A model generated the notes under the pieces. It searched no databases and was not told the DNA's origin. It worked only from the letters and a program-made list of their open reading frames with translations. A stretch of DNA of 64,000 nt, from assembly GCA_013398275.1 (NCBI GenBank), contig VZSE01015530.1, forward strand, positions 408,417 through 472,416, written 5' to 3'. Position numbers and translations under genes: made by a program. Each line of letters begins with the position of its first letter. Positions within the stretch are counted from its first letter, which is position 1. Source of the DNA: Promerops cafer (lineage: Eukaryota > Chordata > Aves > Passeriformes > Nectariniidae). Below, in pieces: positions 47,040 to 61,200 of this stretch.

Positions 47040-50000
47040 AGTTGGGATGGAAATAGGAGTTTACATTTATTTTACATGTAGCATAGCTTGCTGGCTGAGA
47101 TGAGAGCTAGGAACTTGAATGATACTGTTTTGGTTCTGAGTTCAGATACAAGATGACCTTGTGCTAATTACTTGTTTCTCTGTCTTTATGACTCATAGTT
47201 TAAAAAAGAAATGTCTTGTTTAACTTAACATTTTTAGTGTAGAGGGTGCACTAATGCATGCCCAGTTACTACAGTCATTAGAGACTGATGAATTTAGAGG
47301 CTTAAAGAGCAACATTTTCTAAAAGCCTCAGTGTCTGTTCTTTGCTTTTTAAAGGAAGATTTAGTAAAACTCTAGGCTTTAGAATTTCATTCATTTTTTA
47401 AAATGGAATTTGGGTTCCTAACTTCCAAGGGCATTTCTGAACCTCCAAGATTTCTGAAGGGATCAGTTCTGTAATGGTCTTTCTTTCCTGCTGAGTGCTT
47501 CTAGATCTGCATAAATCTCTGGCATCAGCAGAAGGATTTGCTCCCAAAGTGAAGAGCCTTCTACCAAAAATCTTCTCCTAGCTTGTTTAAATAATATCTA
47601 GTTGAATAAGGAGTGACTTGAAAATCTTACTTAAACCTAGAGATGTGTAAATAATATTTTTGCTATTATGATAAGCATCAGGATGACCAGACTGAAGAGG
47701 ATTTTAATTTTATGGAAAACTGGGCAGTTACAAAGAACTGAGGTGATAGAATATAGACAGCTGACAAATTCTCAGTTGGACAGTGCAGAGTTTGAGGTGT
47801 GATTAGTGTTTCATTATAAAGAACAATTAATAAAGAAAAAAAAATCCTACTGGATAAACCTTAAAAGATATAAACTACCATCTCATAAGCCTATTGATTT
47901 GATAGGTTTTATACAAATTAATTAAGTCCTCAAGAACTAAGATGATCTGAGTTCAGAGTTGTATTTTTTCATAAATCAAAGCAACACTGAGGCTGAGGGG
48001 CAAAAGGGAGACTTCACTCACTGTGCATGAATCCATTTATATTTGGGATTGAGGTTAGCCTTCAACTGTGGTGTGTTCTTGTGTCAACTAGATCACCTGT
48101 TGTCTGAGGTGATTTAACAGTTTTTCTAAAGTAAGTTACAGCAGTGTCTGAATTCATGTTCTTACTGGTGTAGGTGATGTTATCTGTCTTCAGTCGCTCA
48201 GAAAATATTTAGCTCAGAAAGGGAAAAAACCCAAAACAAAAGAATTATCATTTCTACCAGATAATTTTCTGGCTATTTCCCTGCTGTCAGTTGCTGGGAT
48301 AAGGCAAAAACCGTCATTCACTCCTTTGCAGAAGACTTCGGAAATTTGAAGGCGAGCACTGAGTGACTGAAAAGCTAATTTCAAACTGGAAATTACCTAA
48401 ATATGTTAGTAAGAGTAGAGATAGTTGTCCTCTGAGATCAAGAATGGTTCTTTGTATGTGAAAAGTCCTGTATGTTTCATGTTTCCTGTCCTGCTATGTT
48501 TTATGGACTCCAGAGCAGAGGGCAAGAAGGGTGAGTAGGTGTGGAGCTCTGGATATTTCTATATGGTGTCAGGGAGAGTAAAGACACACAGCACTGCTCT
48601 CCTCCTTAGCTGTAGTCTCAAGTAGGTATCTTTTAATGGCCAAGGTTATTATATCCAGTGCTTTTCACCAAAACACCCATCTCTGAACTCTCAAAGCTTC
48701 ATTACTTCTAGAATCCCCTCAGCTGGGGAATCTTCCTCTCCTAGCAGTCTTTCCTTCTGAAACTTAGTTGGACATGGCACAATGTCCATCAGGGTGGAGT
48801 ATAAGATGGAGCATGGAAAAGGAAATAACTTAGATTTCACCAGAATTTGAGGAATGTTCAGTTTCTAAAGCTTAACAACAACTAGTGTGGAAGGTCTTGC
48901 AACTCTTTTAATTTCCATTCTCTGTCAAACAAACCCCCTCATGCCAGTAAGTCTAGTCTTTGGAGAAACCCCTCAGCACATGAAAAAAACATTTTGCACG
49001 TGTTAGATAAATGTGCGAAATCTACCTTTCTGTCTTTAACAATGTAAGCAGAAAACAAGGCGAAGATTACTTTCTAATACAGGAAAAAAAGACCCAGAGT
49101 CAATGTGTGAAAGGACTGTAATGTTTCTATCAGCTTATCAATTGTTAAAAAGGATTATTTCCATGTATATTTTCTGATTGCTTATGTCTTGTACTTCAAT
49201 TTACAACTACCACTTCCTCATGTGTACATTTTAATGATTTGCTCTTTCAAGTGATACTTATCAAATTAGCTTATTCCAGAAAAAGAATCTACGAGGTGGT
49301 CTTCCTCAATCAGCCTTATCCCTCAAATTACTTCCTTATGTATGAAAAGGCAGTTATCACTTTTCATTACTCTTAGATAATTAATGACAAAAGTGCTCAA
49401 TTATTAAATTAAGTAGCTTTTTCTCATAGTGCCTTTTGATGTATGATCTTAATTTCATTAGCACAGCTTTTGCTTCAAAAATTGAAATACCCATTTTTTA
49501 TTTTTGTAATTTGCATTAGATACCAAAATGGTAAAAAAAATTTAGATTAGTAAAGGAGATTTTGCAATCTGCAGTTTCAAGTTTTAAAATCTGTATTGAC
49601 ATAAATATACTTGATATTAAAACTGAATTTTCAGTAAAAGGATTCTAACTGTCTTTTTGTTTCATTATATTACTGGGAGAGCTGGTGAGCTGAGATTGCC
49701 CCCTTCATGAGGTTCTTGCGAGCTCCCTGTGAGAAAGAAGTACTGGAATCTGCTGTCCCTGGTACTGAACTAACATTAACACTGGGCTGTTAAAGGGTGC
49801 TCCCTGCCAACTGCTCTGTTGCTTGGCGGGGCCCTGCCTTTCTCTCCCTGCTCATAGCTCTTGCAACTGAACACAAACTGGGAAGTCAGAAGTTCTTTCT
49901 TTACAGATAGAACATGGCTGATAAGCTTGCTGGTTTTCATATGCCCACCTAAATTTCCTAGTATGGTCTTAATGTTAGAGTATTAATTATTGCAGTCTTT

Positions 50001-53000
50001 TTATAAAGCTTAGTCTTATTTTATTTGAAGGAGTGGATGCAAACAAAGCATTGAGTTTCTTTGTGGTTTCGGTTTTGGAAAAGAAGTGAAAAGGGGTGAG
50101 ATAACTATGTGGGAAAAATACAGAATAATATTGTGACTCCAGTAAGAAGAGAGAAGGTAATTTAAAAAGGCTACAAAAGAGAAGATAAAGGAAAGAGAAG
50201 TAATTAGATTGAATTCTCCCCAATATAGATTTTCTTCTCCCTAACATTAATGGAAAGCTACTACAACTGGAATGGATGTTCTTACTTAGAGGTGATTTTG
50301 ATTGGCTGTGTGAGTAACACACATTCTTTGCATTAGATTTGAGATGTGTGGCCCTCAATGGGCCTCAGCAGAGGAAAAGCTGGTAATGCTGTTTGTCCTT
50401 CCTATGTGAATAAATCAGGTACTTATAGGGAGGAAAGGGAGTACTAACTACCATTTTTATAAAGAAGAAATAAGTTAATGTTTTCTGTCTAATTTGTTTT
50501 AAATTACTTCTGAGTAGTCCATTGAGAAATAGAAAACAATGACGTTACTAAATGGCTGAAGATTTATTAGTGTAGACAGTGTATACTTATACAAATTTAT
50601 TGCTGGAGATTGCATGTTTTGATTGAAATCTGTGGAGATACCATACTGTGAAACTGATATTCTGATGATGAGACCCAAAGGATCTCATCTCAGTTTGACT
50701 TTTGTTACAGGGAATTCTCTCAAACTTGAGCTTCTTAAATAAAGCCACATTAACTGTATGAGCCTTTTATGGTGATTGTGTTCTTTCTGCTGGAAATCTT
50801 CTCTTTTGCATCTGTCCAGTTTTTCAGAAACTACCCTGTGTGAACACTTTTAGCATTTGCTAGCATCATTTTAACCTTCTATTACATTTATCATGATTAG
50901 CCTACCTGCCTTTTTTCCAATTGCAGCAATTGCTGTGACTGTGGTACAGTGACTTACGACATTCTTTTACTTGCACTGTTTTCTTTACTTTTTTCTTTCC
51001 TTGAATAGAAACAGAAGGTTTACTTTTCTGATACTTGTGAAAAATTCTCTCTATTCCAATAACTACTTGAACCCCAAAATCATAAGATCAAGGTTTATTA
51101 ATCAAAACTTGGAGAAATCTTAAATATTAATAGTTTGCTTAATAACAAAAAGTTCCATTAAGAACAGATCTGTACTGTGTGAGTGCAATGGATATGACTA
51201 GAGATGGCTAACTAGAGTGTAGACCTGCCTTGCTTTAATTTTTCTGTATCTAAGCTATCTAGATGCTAAGCACTGATGTATCTATCACAGCACAGAGGTA
51301 GCAAGGTCTCCTAAATTATTACTAGTATGCAATCTGAATTTTACAAACCTAGTTCAGAAATTTGTGATCTGTCCCATAGTCAAAGTAATAATCACTTGAC
51401 ACTGAAGGCAATGGAATTTCAAAAGGAAAAATGTGATTGGGTAATGAGAGCTATGCATAGGACAAGGGAAATTAAAGATGTGTAGGTTTCTGTAGTTGTG
51501 ATATGTTTGCTTTTTTTTTTTTTTTGTACAAGTTTTTATGCTACTTAACATTTAGTTAAGATGTGTGTGTGAAGATATGAAGATATGTGTGTTAGCTACC
51601 TATACTTCCAGCAGAAAGTATTCCCTTAATATTAGCAGTATATATAAGTGAATGTTCAACATCCTGGACAGATCTGGGCATCTTTACACTCATACTCAAG
51701 AAGTGCTACTCTGCAGCAATAAGGATCCAATTTGGCTGTCAGATGATTCATAAGTGAAAATATGTCTTTCTATATATGAAATTATAACATAATTCCCAAT
51801 AGTTTTCTCTGAAATTGCTTTAGATTTGATTAAGTCACTGCCAGAACAAAGTATATTTTCTTTGCATTAGTCTTTTGAAATAAGGTTATATTTCTAATTT
51901 ATTTCTAATAAGTAATACATACTGTGAATAATTGTTCTTTGTTTATAGATGACTGCTAGAGCAGCTTGAATTTTATAATAATTCATGAGAAATTAATAAG
52001 CACTCATAATGAATAAACTTAGGGACAGTCTAATGACTATTCATCAGCAGTTCATGCACAACAAATCCAAATGTTTATCAAAGATGTTCATAAACATAGT
52101 GCACAAGCAGCTTTAATGAACTGATAAAGAACATTAATGAACATTCATTATGAATTTCCCTTTGGTGGGAATGACATCCTCAGAGGAGATCTTAACATTC
52201 CAAATTACTTTCCTTTTAAAGAAAAGAAAAGTGGATATTTCAAAAAATGCTAGTACTTAAGATAGGAGTGAAAACAAAATACAGATCAAATTTTTTATTG
52301 AGACCAGGTATAAGCTGCGTTGGCATCTAAGACCACGTGCTCTTGCCATGCTTCATATGAGACATCTTCAGAGACCATTTTACAAAAGGTCTGCTAGATT
52401 TATAGAGTTGTCATCTCCTAATTTGTGGACTGGTATCTTTGGTGTGGATTTCATGACTGACTATTTTCTACAGAAATTTTAGCTGTTCCTAGAAAATTCT
52501 GTGCATTAAATTCTATCTTAAATGTTAGTGGAAAAAGATGTGTTTCTTCTTGCCTATCACAGGAGCAATGTTAAGCAGAACTTCAGTGCAGCAAATTAAG
52601 TCATAAGTTCAGGCAACTGTAAACTTCCTCAGTTAATGGTTCAGTTAGGAGTATATCTTAAACAAAAAAAAAAGAAAAAATATTTGATGTTAGGAGCTGT
52701 ATATTATTCCTCTTATTTATCATTTCACTGTTGAAAAATTACTACATGCATGTTATATTTTATTCAAATCACATTCAAAATCCAAAACCAAAATCTTCTA
52801 AACTATTTGTTATTTATCATGGTTCATTTTCATTGATGACAGGATTAGTCATATGTAAACTAATCTCTTTTCACAATAATAAAATACAGTGATGGGTTAC
52901 ATGTCATTTCGAGTAAATTCTCCATAGTACAGTGTTGAAGACCTAGATGAATGACAGTGTAGCTATATGCTGGCTCCTTTTCACAGCAAGTTAAAATGCC

Positions 53001-54949
53001 ATGTGCATCACAGCAACCACAATCCCATTGCAGAAACATTGGAGGTCAGCTGCATAAAATAACATTTTTCTGCAGAGAAATTGGAGGAACAAAACTATTC
53101 CTTCAACTAGGATATGCTTTTTTATGTCTGATTCATAGGTATTGGAATAAGATGAAAGCTGTACTAATCATTGCACTAAATTTGCTTTGCATCCACAATA
53201 ACTTAGCTCCTTCTGGTTTTACTACTACTAAGAACTCTACAGATACTCACAACACATTGTGCTCAAAATCATGTTGGGGGCATGCTGGTTTGTTTTCTGT
53301 CTACAAACGGGATGGGGACTGCTAGATAATGCAGACTTAGGACTTTTTATTCTCTCATCTTTGTCTCATACAATCTAAAGCCAGAGATGCAGGAGATGAC
53401 AAAGTCCATGCACACTAGCAGAACAAAGTTTAGCCTCATTACAGAACCTTTTCAATGAATTTACTTAGCTAATAGCATAATGCAAAAGCATAACAGACAT
53501 TTTACTTCAGCAAATCATAGAAGAGCACACGTGGGATTATTTTTAACAAAAGGCTTCTTATACAGCTTAAGAAACAATACACAATAATCTGTTATTAAAC
53601 TTAAAACTTTCTCCTATCTCTGCAAAGCATACATCTAGACTTCTTCACATCCTGACTTTATTTACCATCTAAAATCAGTCATTGTTCTTTTGGCCTCGTT
53701 GCAGATGTAACTGTATCCACCAAAACTAGGAAGCTTCCTAATTCACACGACAGGGTTTTTGGATTCCCAGCTTTTCTCTACCTTCTGGGGTCTTTTTGCT
53801 TTCTAGATTTCCCACATTTCCCCCTCTCCTTTCCGCCACAAGAAAACTGTCTTTGACTTGTCGCTTATTTACTACATTGCATTACATAGCTTTACTACTG
53901 CATGTATTTCTTAACTTAATACAACAACGTTGCAAAAAGGAAGGGAGCAAAAAGGAAAACTTGCATACATAAAACCTAGAATTTATTTTTGTATAATCGA
54001 TCTATTCAAGCAATTATTACTAGTCCACATTTAATTATTGCAAAAAATAAAGACGTGGAATGGAAAAGTCTCAGTAATGGCAATCCACTTAAGTTACATA
54101 TAGACTTGGTGGGCCCTGGTGTTATGCTCATGCTGCTACTGCCTCTCGGGGTCCTAAGGGCACAGATTTCAGTGGGGTGTGTGTGTGCCTTGTGGCAGAG
54201 GAGGAGTACAGTGTACTGCAAGTCCTTTGAAGGCCAGAATGTGGTGTTGGCTTTTTTGTTATTTTGCTCCATTTGTGGTCATTTTTTAATATTTACTAAC
54301 TTATTCTTTGTTGTCTTTAATACCCCTAACACTGTTTTTTGTCTAGTCATGTGAAATAGTCTTGACTTTTCTTTGGTTTTTTTCTCACTTATTACTTTTC
54401 CACTTGATTCTTACACATCTTTGTATATTTTCTTTATACGTAAGAACTTTCAAAGCATTACAACTATTTTAAAAGTGGTTTACATTTGTGTTAAAAAATC
54501 TAAGAAACTAGATATTTTTACCTGGTTCTTTACCAGATCATTAAATAACTCTGACTAACAGTGCAGTCATCAGATTCTGTCTTGTTCGCCTCTTGATGAG
54601 ATTTGATTTGTCCAGCAGCACTTCTGCCAGGGTCTTGCACCAGAACTCTGTTAGGGAGAGTGCATAGCAGTGAGAAAAGCCTCTGGTACTGGCATTCAGT
54701 TAGGTATTTAATCCTAGTTGGTATACTTTTGTGAATGAGGTTGCCAATGTGAAGATGAATCATATCCCTGAAAAAATATTTTGTTTTTCAGGGCCCACAG
54801 AGGATCCTCAACTGAAATGTAGTTTCTTGTGCATTTCAAGTGATTAGGAGTTTTCAATGAAAACAGGATTGCTGAGAATGTGCAAATAGTCTATGCAAAT
54901 TTGAAGCCATCTTCTGGAATTCTTCAAAGACAGTGACTGTCCACAAACT

Positions 54950-55216
54950 TCATAGGATTATAGGATAATTCAAAATGGAAGTCATGTTAGGAGGGCTGTA
55001 GCATAAGCAGGGCACCTATGAGGTCAGACTAGGTCATTTAGGGTTTAATCCACTTGGGTCATGGAAACCTCCAGTGCTGATTTTCTGGGCAGCTTCTTTC
55101 CACTACCCAGTTCCCCCTTGTATCCAGTCTCCAGTTCACAAAGTTTTTCCTTCTTTCCAGTCATGTTCTCTCTTGCTTCATTTTCCATGATCACACATCC
55201 TCTCAGCATGCACTAC
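54950..55216 (-). mobile_element. CR1 LINE, 3' end (older subfamily)
   Basis: The + strand reads CATAGGATTATAGGATAATT, CTATGAGGTCAGACTAGGTC, CATGGAAACCTCCAG, CCCTTGTATCCAGTCTC, AAGTTTTTCCTTCTTTCCAG and CTCTCTTGCTTCA. This is the antisense of a CR1 3' region whose family sequence includes GAAAACCTCCAAGGATGG and AAGTTTTTCCTTATATCCAG. Substitutions and a possible small local rearrangement are present. It has no coding capacity. Confidence 0.78.
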
Positions 55217-58200
55217 TGTGCAGAATCTGCTCTGTGTCCTTGATAACCTCCTCCTAACTATTTAAATGTTCTTAAGAAATTTATTTTAAAAGCTTTTACA
55301 CCCATATTGATATGAGGATAAAATATTAATTTTGTTTCAATGTAGAAATTAACTGTATAAGGATGTATATAATGATTCTTCCTTTTTGGCTTTTTTTTTT
55401 TCCACCAAACTGCAAATAAATCTTTGATCTAGGTAGGTTTTCTATTTGCCTGCATGGGGGCAAAAAAAAAATTCTACCCTCACAGGATCATTCTTACTTT
55501 TTTGTCAAGCTAATTTAACATCTGTGGTTCAGCTTTTTTATCTAATGGACACATACTAAACAGACTGGCTTCTCAATAATACCATCCTTTAAGAAAATGA
55601 AGTCTTTTATGTAGTGTATATATCAATAATATAATAACTGTTCCCTTTTAATTTCACCCATAAGGTCCTGACTATCTACCACAAAGTGTCGCCGGCCATA
55701 CATATCATTTTTTGTCTTTGGCACCATGCCTGCAATCTTGCAATTCAACATGTCAAGAAGAATTTTGCCCTGAATTGTGGAACAAATTAGAGGTAGACAG
55801 GCATTTAAAAATAGATTTGATTTGCTGTATTTTGCAAGCTTTCTGAGGCAAAGTGATAAACCATAGCAGCTTGAAGTAATGTGATGAGAGCACTCTTATC
55901 ACTCTGCATATGCTTAACAATGTTTCACTGTCATGCTGCCTTTAAAAAATGTTTACAAAACAGCAAAAGCTATCAGTTTGATGCAGATTTGTAATACCAG
56001 AAATGCTGAATCATGGATCCAAATAATCTCTGTGTATAAAAGCATTACATGTTGAATGAATTAATTGTATACTACCTGGAAATGCCTCAGGTTGCTATTT
56101 TTCCCACTGTTGCCTATATAAAAAGTTTAAATGATATGTATTGGACTGGGCTTTGTTGAACATTATGGGTTTTTTCGTTTTGGTTTGGTTTTTGTCAGAG
56201 CTAAACCATTTTTTTTTTTAAATAATTCTTTATTTAAACAGTGTTTACTGAACTTTCCACTTTCTATCTTGTAGTGTAAGATTTAAGTTTTGATAGAGAG
56301 TTTTGATAGCAAAGCCCATAAGAAGGAAAATAGGAGGTAATTTGATGAGTGAAAGGAAAACAACGTTTAAACCAGTCTTTATTCTCCAAGACCAAACAAG
56401 CTTAATATCAGACTTGTTTTAGGAATGCTAAATATGTATGAGGCAGAGATGAAAAGCCACAATAAAATTACATAGAAAGAAATCTTGAGATGAATTAATT
56501 CAACATACAAAATGTCATAGACACAAAGATTCATATTTCAGCATAACCAATGCTAATAATTTATATTAAAAAAAAATCCCACCCAAAGTGTGTTCAAGTC
56601 TGCATTTTTGGATGGAGATTAGAAATGAATAACACAACATAATTGAGTCTTTTCAAAAGGGGAACTCTATAAATTGAATACTTTATATTTTTCAGACCTG
56701 AAAAATATGCAATATAATATAATTGAAATCATATAAGTCTTTTACATTTTTCAGCATAGGAGTAAATTTATTAATTTTGGGCTGGTAGCAACAGACAGCT
56801 TTGTTTGAGATATATATGATGAAACAAAACCTTCAGCTAAAAATTCAATTAAATACAATAAGCTCTTATCTGATCAAAACAGGATTGGCAGCCTTTATTT
56901 TTAAGGTGGAAGAAATATATGATAAGTGCCGCTTAGAATAAATTCCCATACAACCTCCCAGAGCAGGATTGTGGGCTTTTTGATAATCTCAGGCAGGGAT
57001 TATTAAAAATCCCAGTAGGCTGAAAAATTTAGGCCTCCTTAAAGGTCTTGTGAGAGAAGAAAGAAAAAGTAAAGTAGTTCATCCCAAGGAGAGAGCAAGA
57101 AAGAAAGAAAGGAAGGTTGCTACAAAAACCTGTTAGAGGATATGCTTTAAAAAGATCTTTCAAAATCTAAAAAAAATTAAAATTAAAAAAAAATTAAAAA
57201 TCAGATATATGCCTCTGGTTCAGAACAGTGCATCCTAATGTTTTCAATTTCTAGTTATTAATGAAAAATTAAATATTGAAACAGTATCAATTATGTATAA
57301 ATTTCCTAAGTTTCAAAGCATTTGCATTTTGTGAGCTTTTCTTCACTATTCATCAGTTAAACTCAAATATGCTTTGTCTTTATGAGAAAATTTTTAGTAG
57401 TTAACCTGCCTTTGTTATTTCTTAGACTGTTGATTTTTTTTTTCCTGTTACTGCACGTTGAAAGCTGGAGTAAACCACAGTACATTGACTGGAATCTGGG
57501 TATGCAGAAATGAACAGTGGTGGCAAAGGAAACTTTATTTCTCCCACATTTGTCTTCCCTAATAAAACAGGAAAGTTCTAAGTGAATCCTTATTTAGGGA
57601 ATACCATTGTACAGTTGATATTCTTTCCAACTTTGGGCTCTAGAGATAATAAGCTCAAGTGAGCTTGTAATGATGGCTAGATCTTTTGGTCTATTGGTTG
57701 CCTCATCCCATGAGTTCATTTTCTCAATCACAAATGTCCTTAGAGCTGCTTTATTGCAAAAATCAGGGAGTGTCCTCTTGCTTTCTCTTAGCATCCAAAC
57801 TATCAGAATTTCTAGTTTAGAGCATGTTGTAACCTCTGATATATACAGAAATTCTCACTTCATTTGGCTTGTTGAATATTTCTTTGCCATATGCTGACGC
57901 TTTAGCAGAAGTTGAAGAAAGTTGGAATGTTCTTCGAGGAGATTGGAGGTGCTGGAATCAACGCCCTCAGAGTGATGTTTGAGCAATGCACTGGTTGTTG
58001 ATCAGTTTCTAAAATAATTTAGCCACTTGCTCTGTAACATCTTGTGTAAGCCTTTACCTTCACAGAAGAGTTCAGAGATACCAAATCAATTTATTCCTTC
58101 ACTGATCACATCATTAAATCTGTACATTTTCAATCCTTCTTAATATATTTAAAGTATGCAAAATACAAATGTGAGCAGAAAATGAATACTAGTAACTGTG

Positions 58201-61200
58201 AGGGATTACTATGTCTAGAAAACTGAAAGCACAGGCTGTGCTGGTGAAGTCCATTTGAAAGAAGACTTTGTCTTGCACAGATAACACTATGAACAGATCC
58301 TCAAATGTTTCTAATTAGGTCCTTTTCTAAACTTGATAAAAATACTGAATTCTTTAATCACTGTTGGGTGTTTGTTTTTTTTTTCATTGAGGGTTGCATA
58401 AATATAATCTCAGATTTCTATGAATGCATTTCAGTGTAAAATTTTGCTATTTCCTACAAATAATCTGTGGCTAGAACTGCAAGTGCCCCTTGTTTGGTCT
58501 CAAGGTTATGTGTTGGCTGGTTGCTAGGGGAAAAAAAATAAGGAAAACAACAAAAGCACAATGGTATTGCTCTCAGAAAGCTGTCATTCATTCTCCTTGA
58601 ACAAGCAATGCCAATACACTTTCAATCAGTGGTTTGGGATTTTTTTTTCCTTTTCAAGATCATTGAGAAGGGTTGTCTATGAGTCTGTAAGCTGGTTGGA
58701 AGAACTATTCACATATTCATCACATTCTTTTCTGGTGCTAATAGGCCCTGGAGAAGCAGTAAGCAAATCTAGGAATGTTTGATGTCAGTGCTCTTGAAAT
58801 GAACCAGAACTTTGATCTAAACCCTGAGCCTTTAACAAGGATTAATATTAAAATGACATGCTGAGGGAAACTTGTATGATTTCTCTAGCCATCATATAAT
58901 ATGGCCGGTATTTATATATATGTACTAATGACACTACAAGCAGTTACTATATCAGTGAGGTCAAATTATAGCTATGGGCTTTCCTAAGACTTGGCCTTCC
59001 CCTGGGTACAGAATGCTTCCTGATGCTGAGGACTGGCTTCTTTCTGGCTTCTCTTACCTGCAGTTCCTGACACTGCCTGACTGGCTGGGACCTTTCAGCA
59101 GTCAAGATGTTCTTTAGACCAAATCATCAAGCAATATTTCCTAATATAGTCTGGCTGCTTTTCATTCTGTTCACAAAGGAGATGTGAATGTCATCCATTC
59201 TGTAGTGATGTTTTTGAAGTCCTTCTTCTAGAGCTAGCTGTTTGGTCTGTCCAAGATACACAACCATTAGCTAATCTTGTTTTGATTTAGTAGTTCCCAT
59301 GACTTCACCAAGTTGGTAGGGATAAAACTTTGGTTTTGCAGTCTGAGGATGATATCCCCTTCCTCTTCCTCACACTTTTTTTCATCAGCCATGAAAAGCT
59401 TCGACTTACTAAGCCCTGAAGGATTAGCCCCTGAAGAACGTAGCCAGCCTGGCCCTTCAGTCAGTAACAGGAGAAAGCTGGGATGTTTCCAGCGTCCCTA
59501 CCCTGGAGGAGAACTCCAGTTCTCCTGGAATTGCAGCACACAATGAAGGGTTTTTTCCACTTTAGATTCTGAAAAATAGATCTCTGAATGTAGAAATAAT
59601 TTAGCTTTCTAAATCATTAGGTGTCTTAATTAAAAGTAGAAAAGTTTTCCAACATTTCTTTTCAAATATGCCTTGATCCTTTTGCTTGGAAACCAGTTAT
59701 AAGAATCAGTGTTTCCTTTCTTAAAATTGTATAATTTAATTTTTCTTCTCATAACTGATCCTAGTGACAAAGAGGTTAATTAATTTTAATTCTGAGGAGC
59801 TTTCTTAGGTATAGATACCTGTCCACATGGGAAGGGGTTGATGCCACCACATTATCTCATGTGGATCCCAGAAGAACTTATCAGAGCATGAACTCTGAGT
59901 TGCTATTGACCTGTGAGGTAAACACAAAGGTAGTAAAAATATTCACACAAAAATTGCACTGCTTAACCAGTCATCCTCTGCCTTCTTTTCTACTCTTTAT
60001 TACATATGAGTTTAAATGAGGGTTTTCACCATCCTACTTTTCCTGCTGTTGCATGTCAACTTTGTGGTTTTGCTACTCAAAAGAGGGTCAAACATTTCTT
60101 TTTCACAAGTGAGCAAATCAACCTACTTAGTTGATATTTTTTTCTACGACAGCAGAAGGCTGTGGAATTTATGCACAGGACTTAGCAACAACCCTGTTTC
60201 CTCAAGTTATTTTTACTACTAGCTGTAGTTATTATTGCCTGGGTTTTTTACAGTGTATATAAAATAACTTACTTTTTGTCAAGTCATTGTCACTTCTAAA
60301 GCACCCAGTGTAGTAAGCGCTGTATTTCTTGAGGATTTACAGAGTTTCAGCCTTTCTACCTTTGGTACAAGTCAACAAGGACTTCTTGCCTGGGATGTGG
60401 TTTTAAAAGAGTGGATTATTCTTTTGAAAAGCTTTGATCACTGCAGTCATATTGTTGAACCTTTTATCTTGCTGGTACATTGATTTTAGCCAAAGATTGC
60501 CTTTCATGAAACTCTGAACTTTAAAAGCAGCTCAGTTTCAAGGAAAAATATTCTGTGAAACATCTGAAAGCTCAGGTTTGATCTTTTTATGTGCATATTA
60601 CTTCTGACTTATTTTCTGTGGGACAGTTGTATAATGCTTGTGCTTCTAAAATGTGAATTATTCACTACCAGTATGGAAAAATGGTGAGAATTTAAAAATG
60701 TATGTAAATAATCACAAAATTCTGACTTTGAGTTGTGAAAGCTTTTTTTGTTCATTAGTTAATTGGGCAAACCATCTATGTCTTCATGTTATTATAGATA
60801 TTGAAACACATAGTTCAAGGGGTGAATATGTGTCATATGTAATCTTCAATTGTTTTCCTAATGTCTATTATTCTTCGGTATTCTCTAGAAGTTTCTCAAC
60901 TGGACAACATAAAACACCTGATATAATTTTTAAAATGTGTTGAAAGAAATGCAAGGAAATATATGTTTGCCTGGAAAGCAGGACAAAGAAATATTGGGAG
61001 TGTGTATTAAAAGCATTATTACTATACTGCATAATTTCTAGTATAAGTGGGATATTAACTAAATAGACATAAGATAAGAAAGCATATTTGAATTCTGTGA
61101 CTCCACTCTACTCTTGTGTGTGTTTCTGAGTTTGAAGCACTAAATTTCATGCCACTGGTACTGTCTAACTATTAGTCTTATGTATATTCTAGCATAGCAT

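Larger units (their letters stand above)
45321..54949. other. Long non-coding stretch
   Basis: No gene or RNA gene was recognised. At about 46105-46175, CCTTTAAAGGTTCTTTGG followed by TTCTATGAAACTATGTGATT vaguely resembles a decayed CR1 3' tip (+). Other items are the CA-rich tract 46811-46956, the tandem pair 47004-47039 and poly(T) of 15 at 51511-51525. Open frames at 49987-50358 (-, 123 codons), 52996-53325 (+, 109) and 53989-54354 (+, 121) have no domains and no splice context. Confidence 0.5.

Noticed and set aside
59507..59526. Steroid hormone receptor element
   Set aside because: The palindrome is perfect, but the half-site spacing is two bases, not the canonical three.
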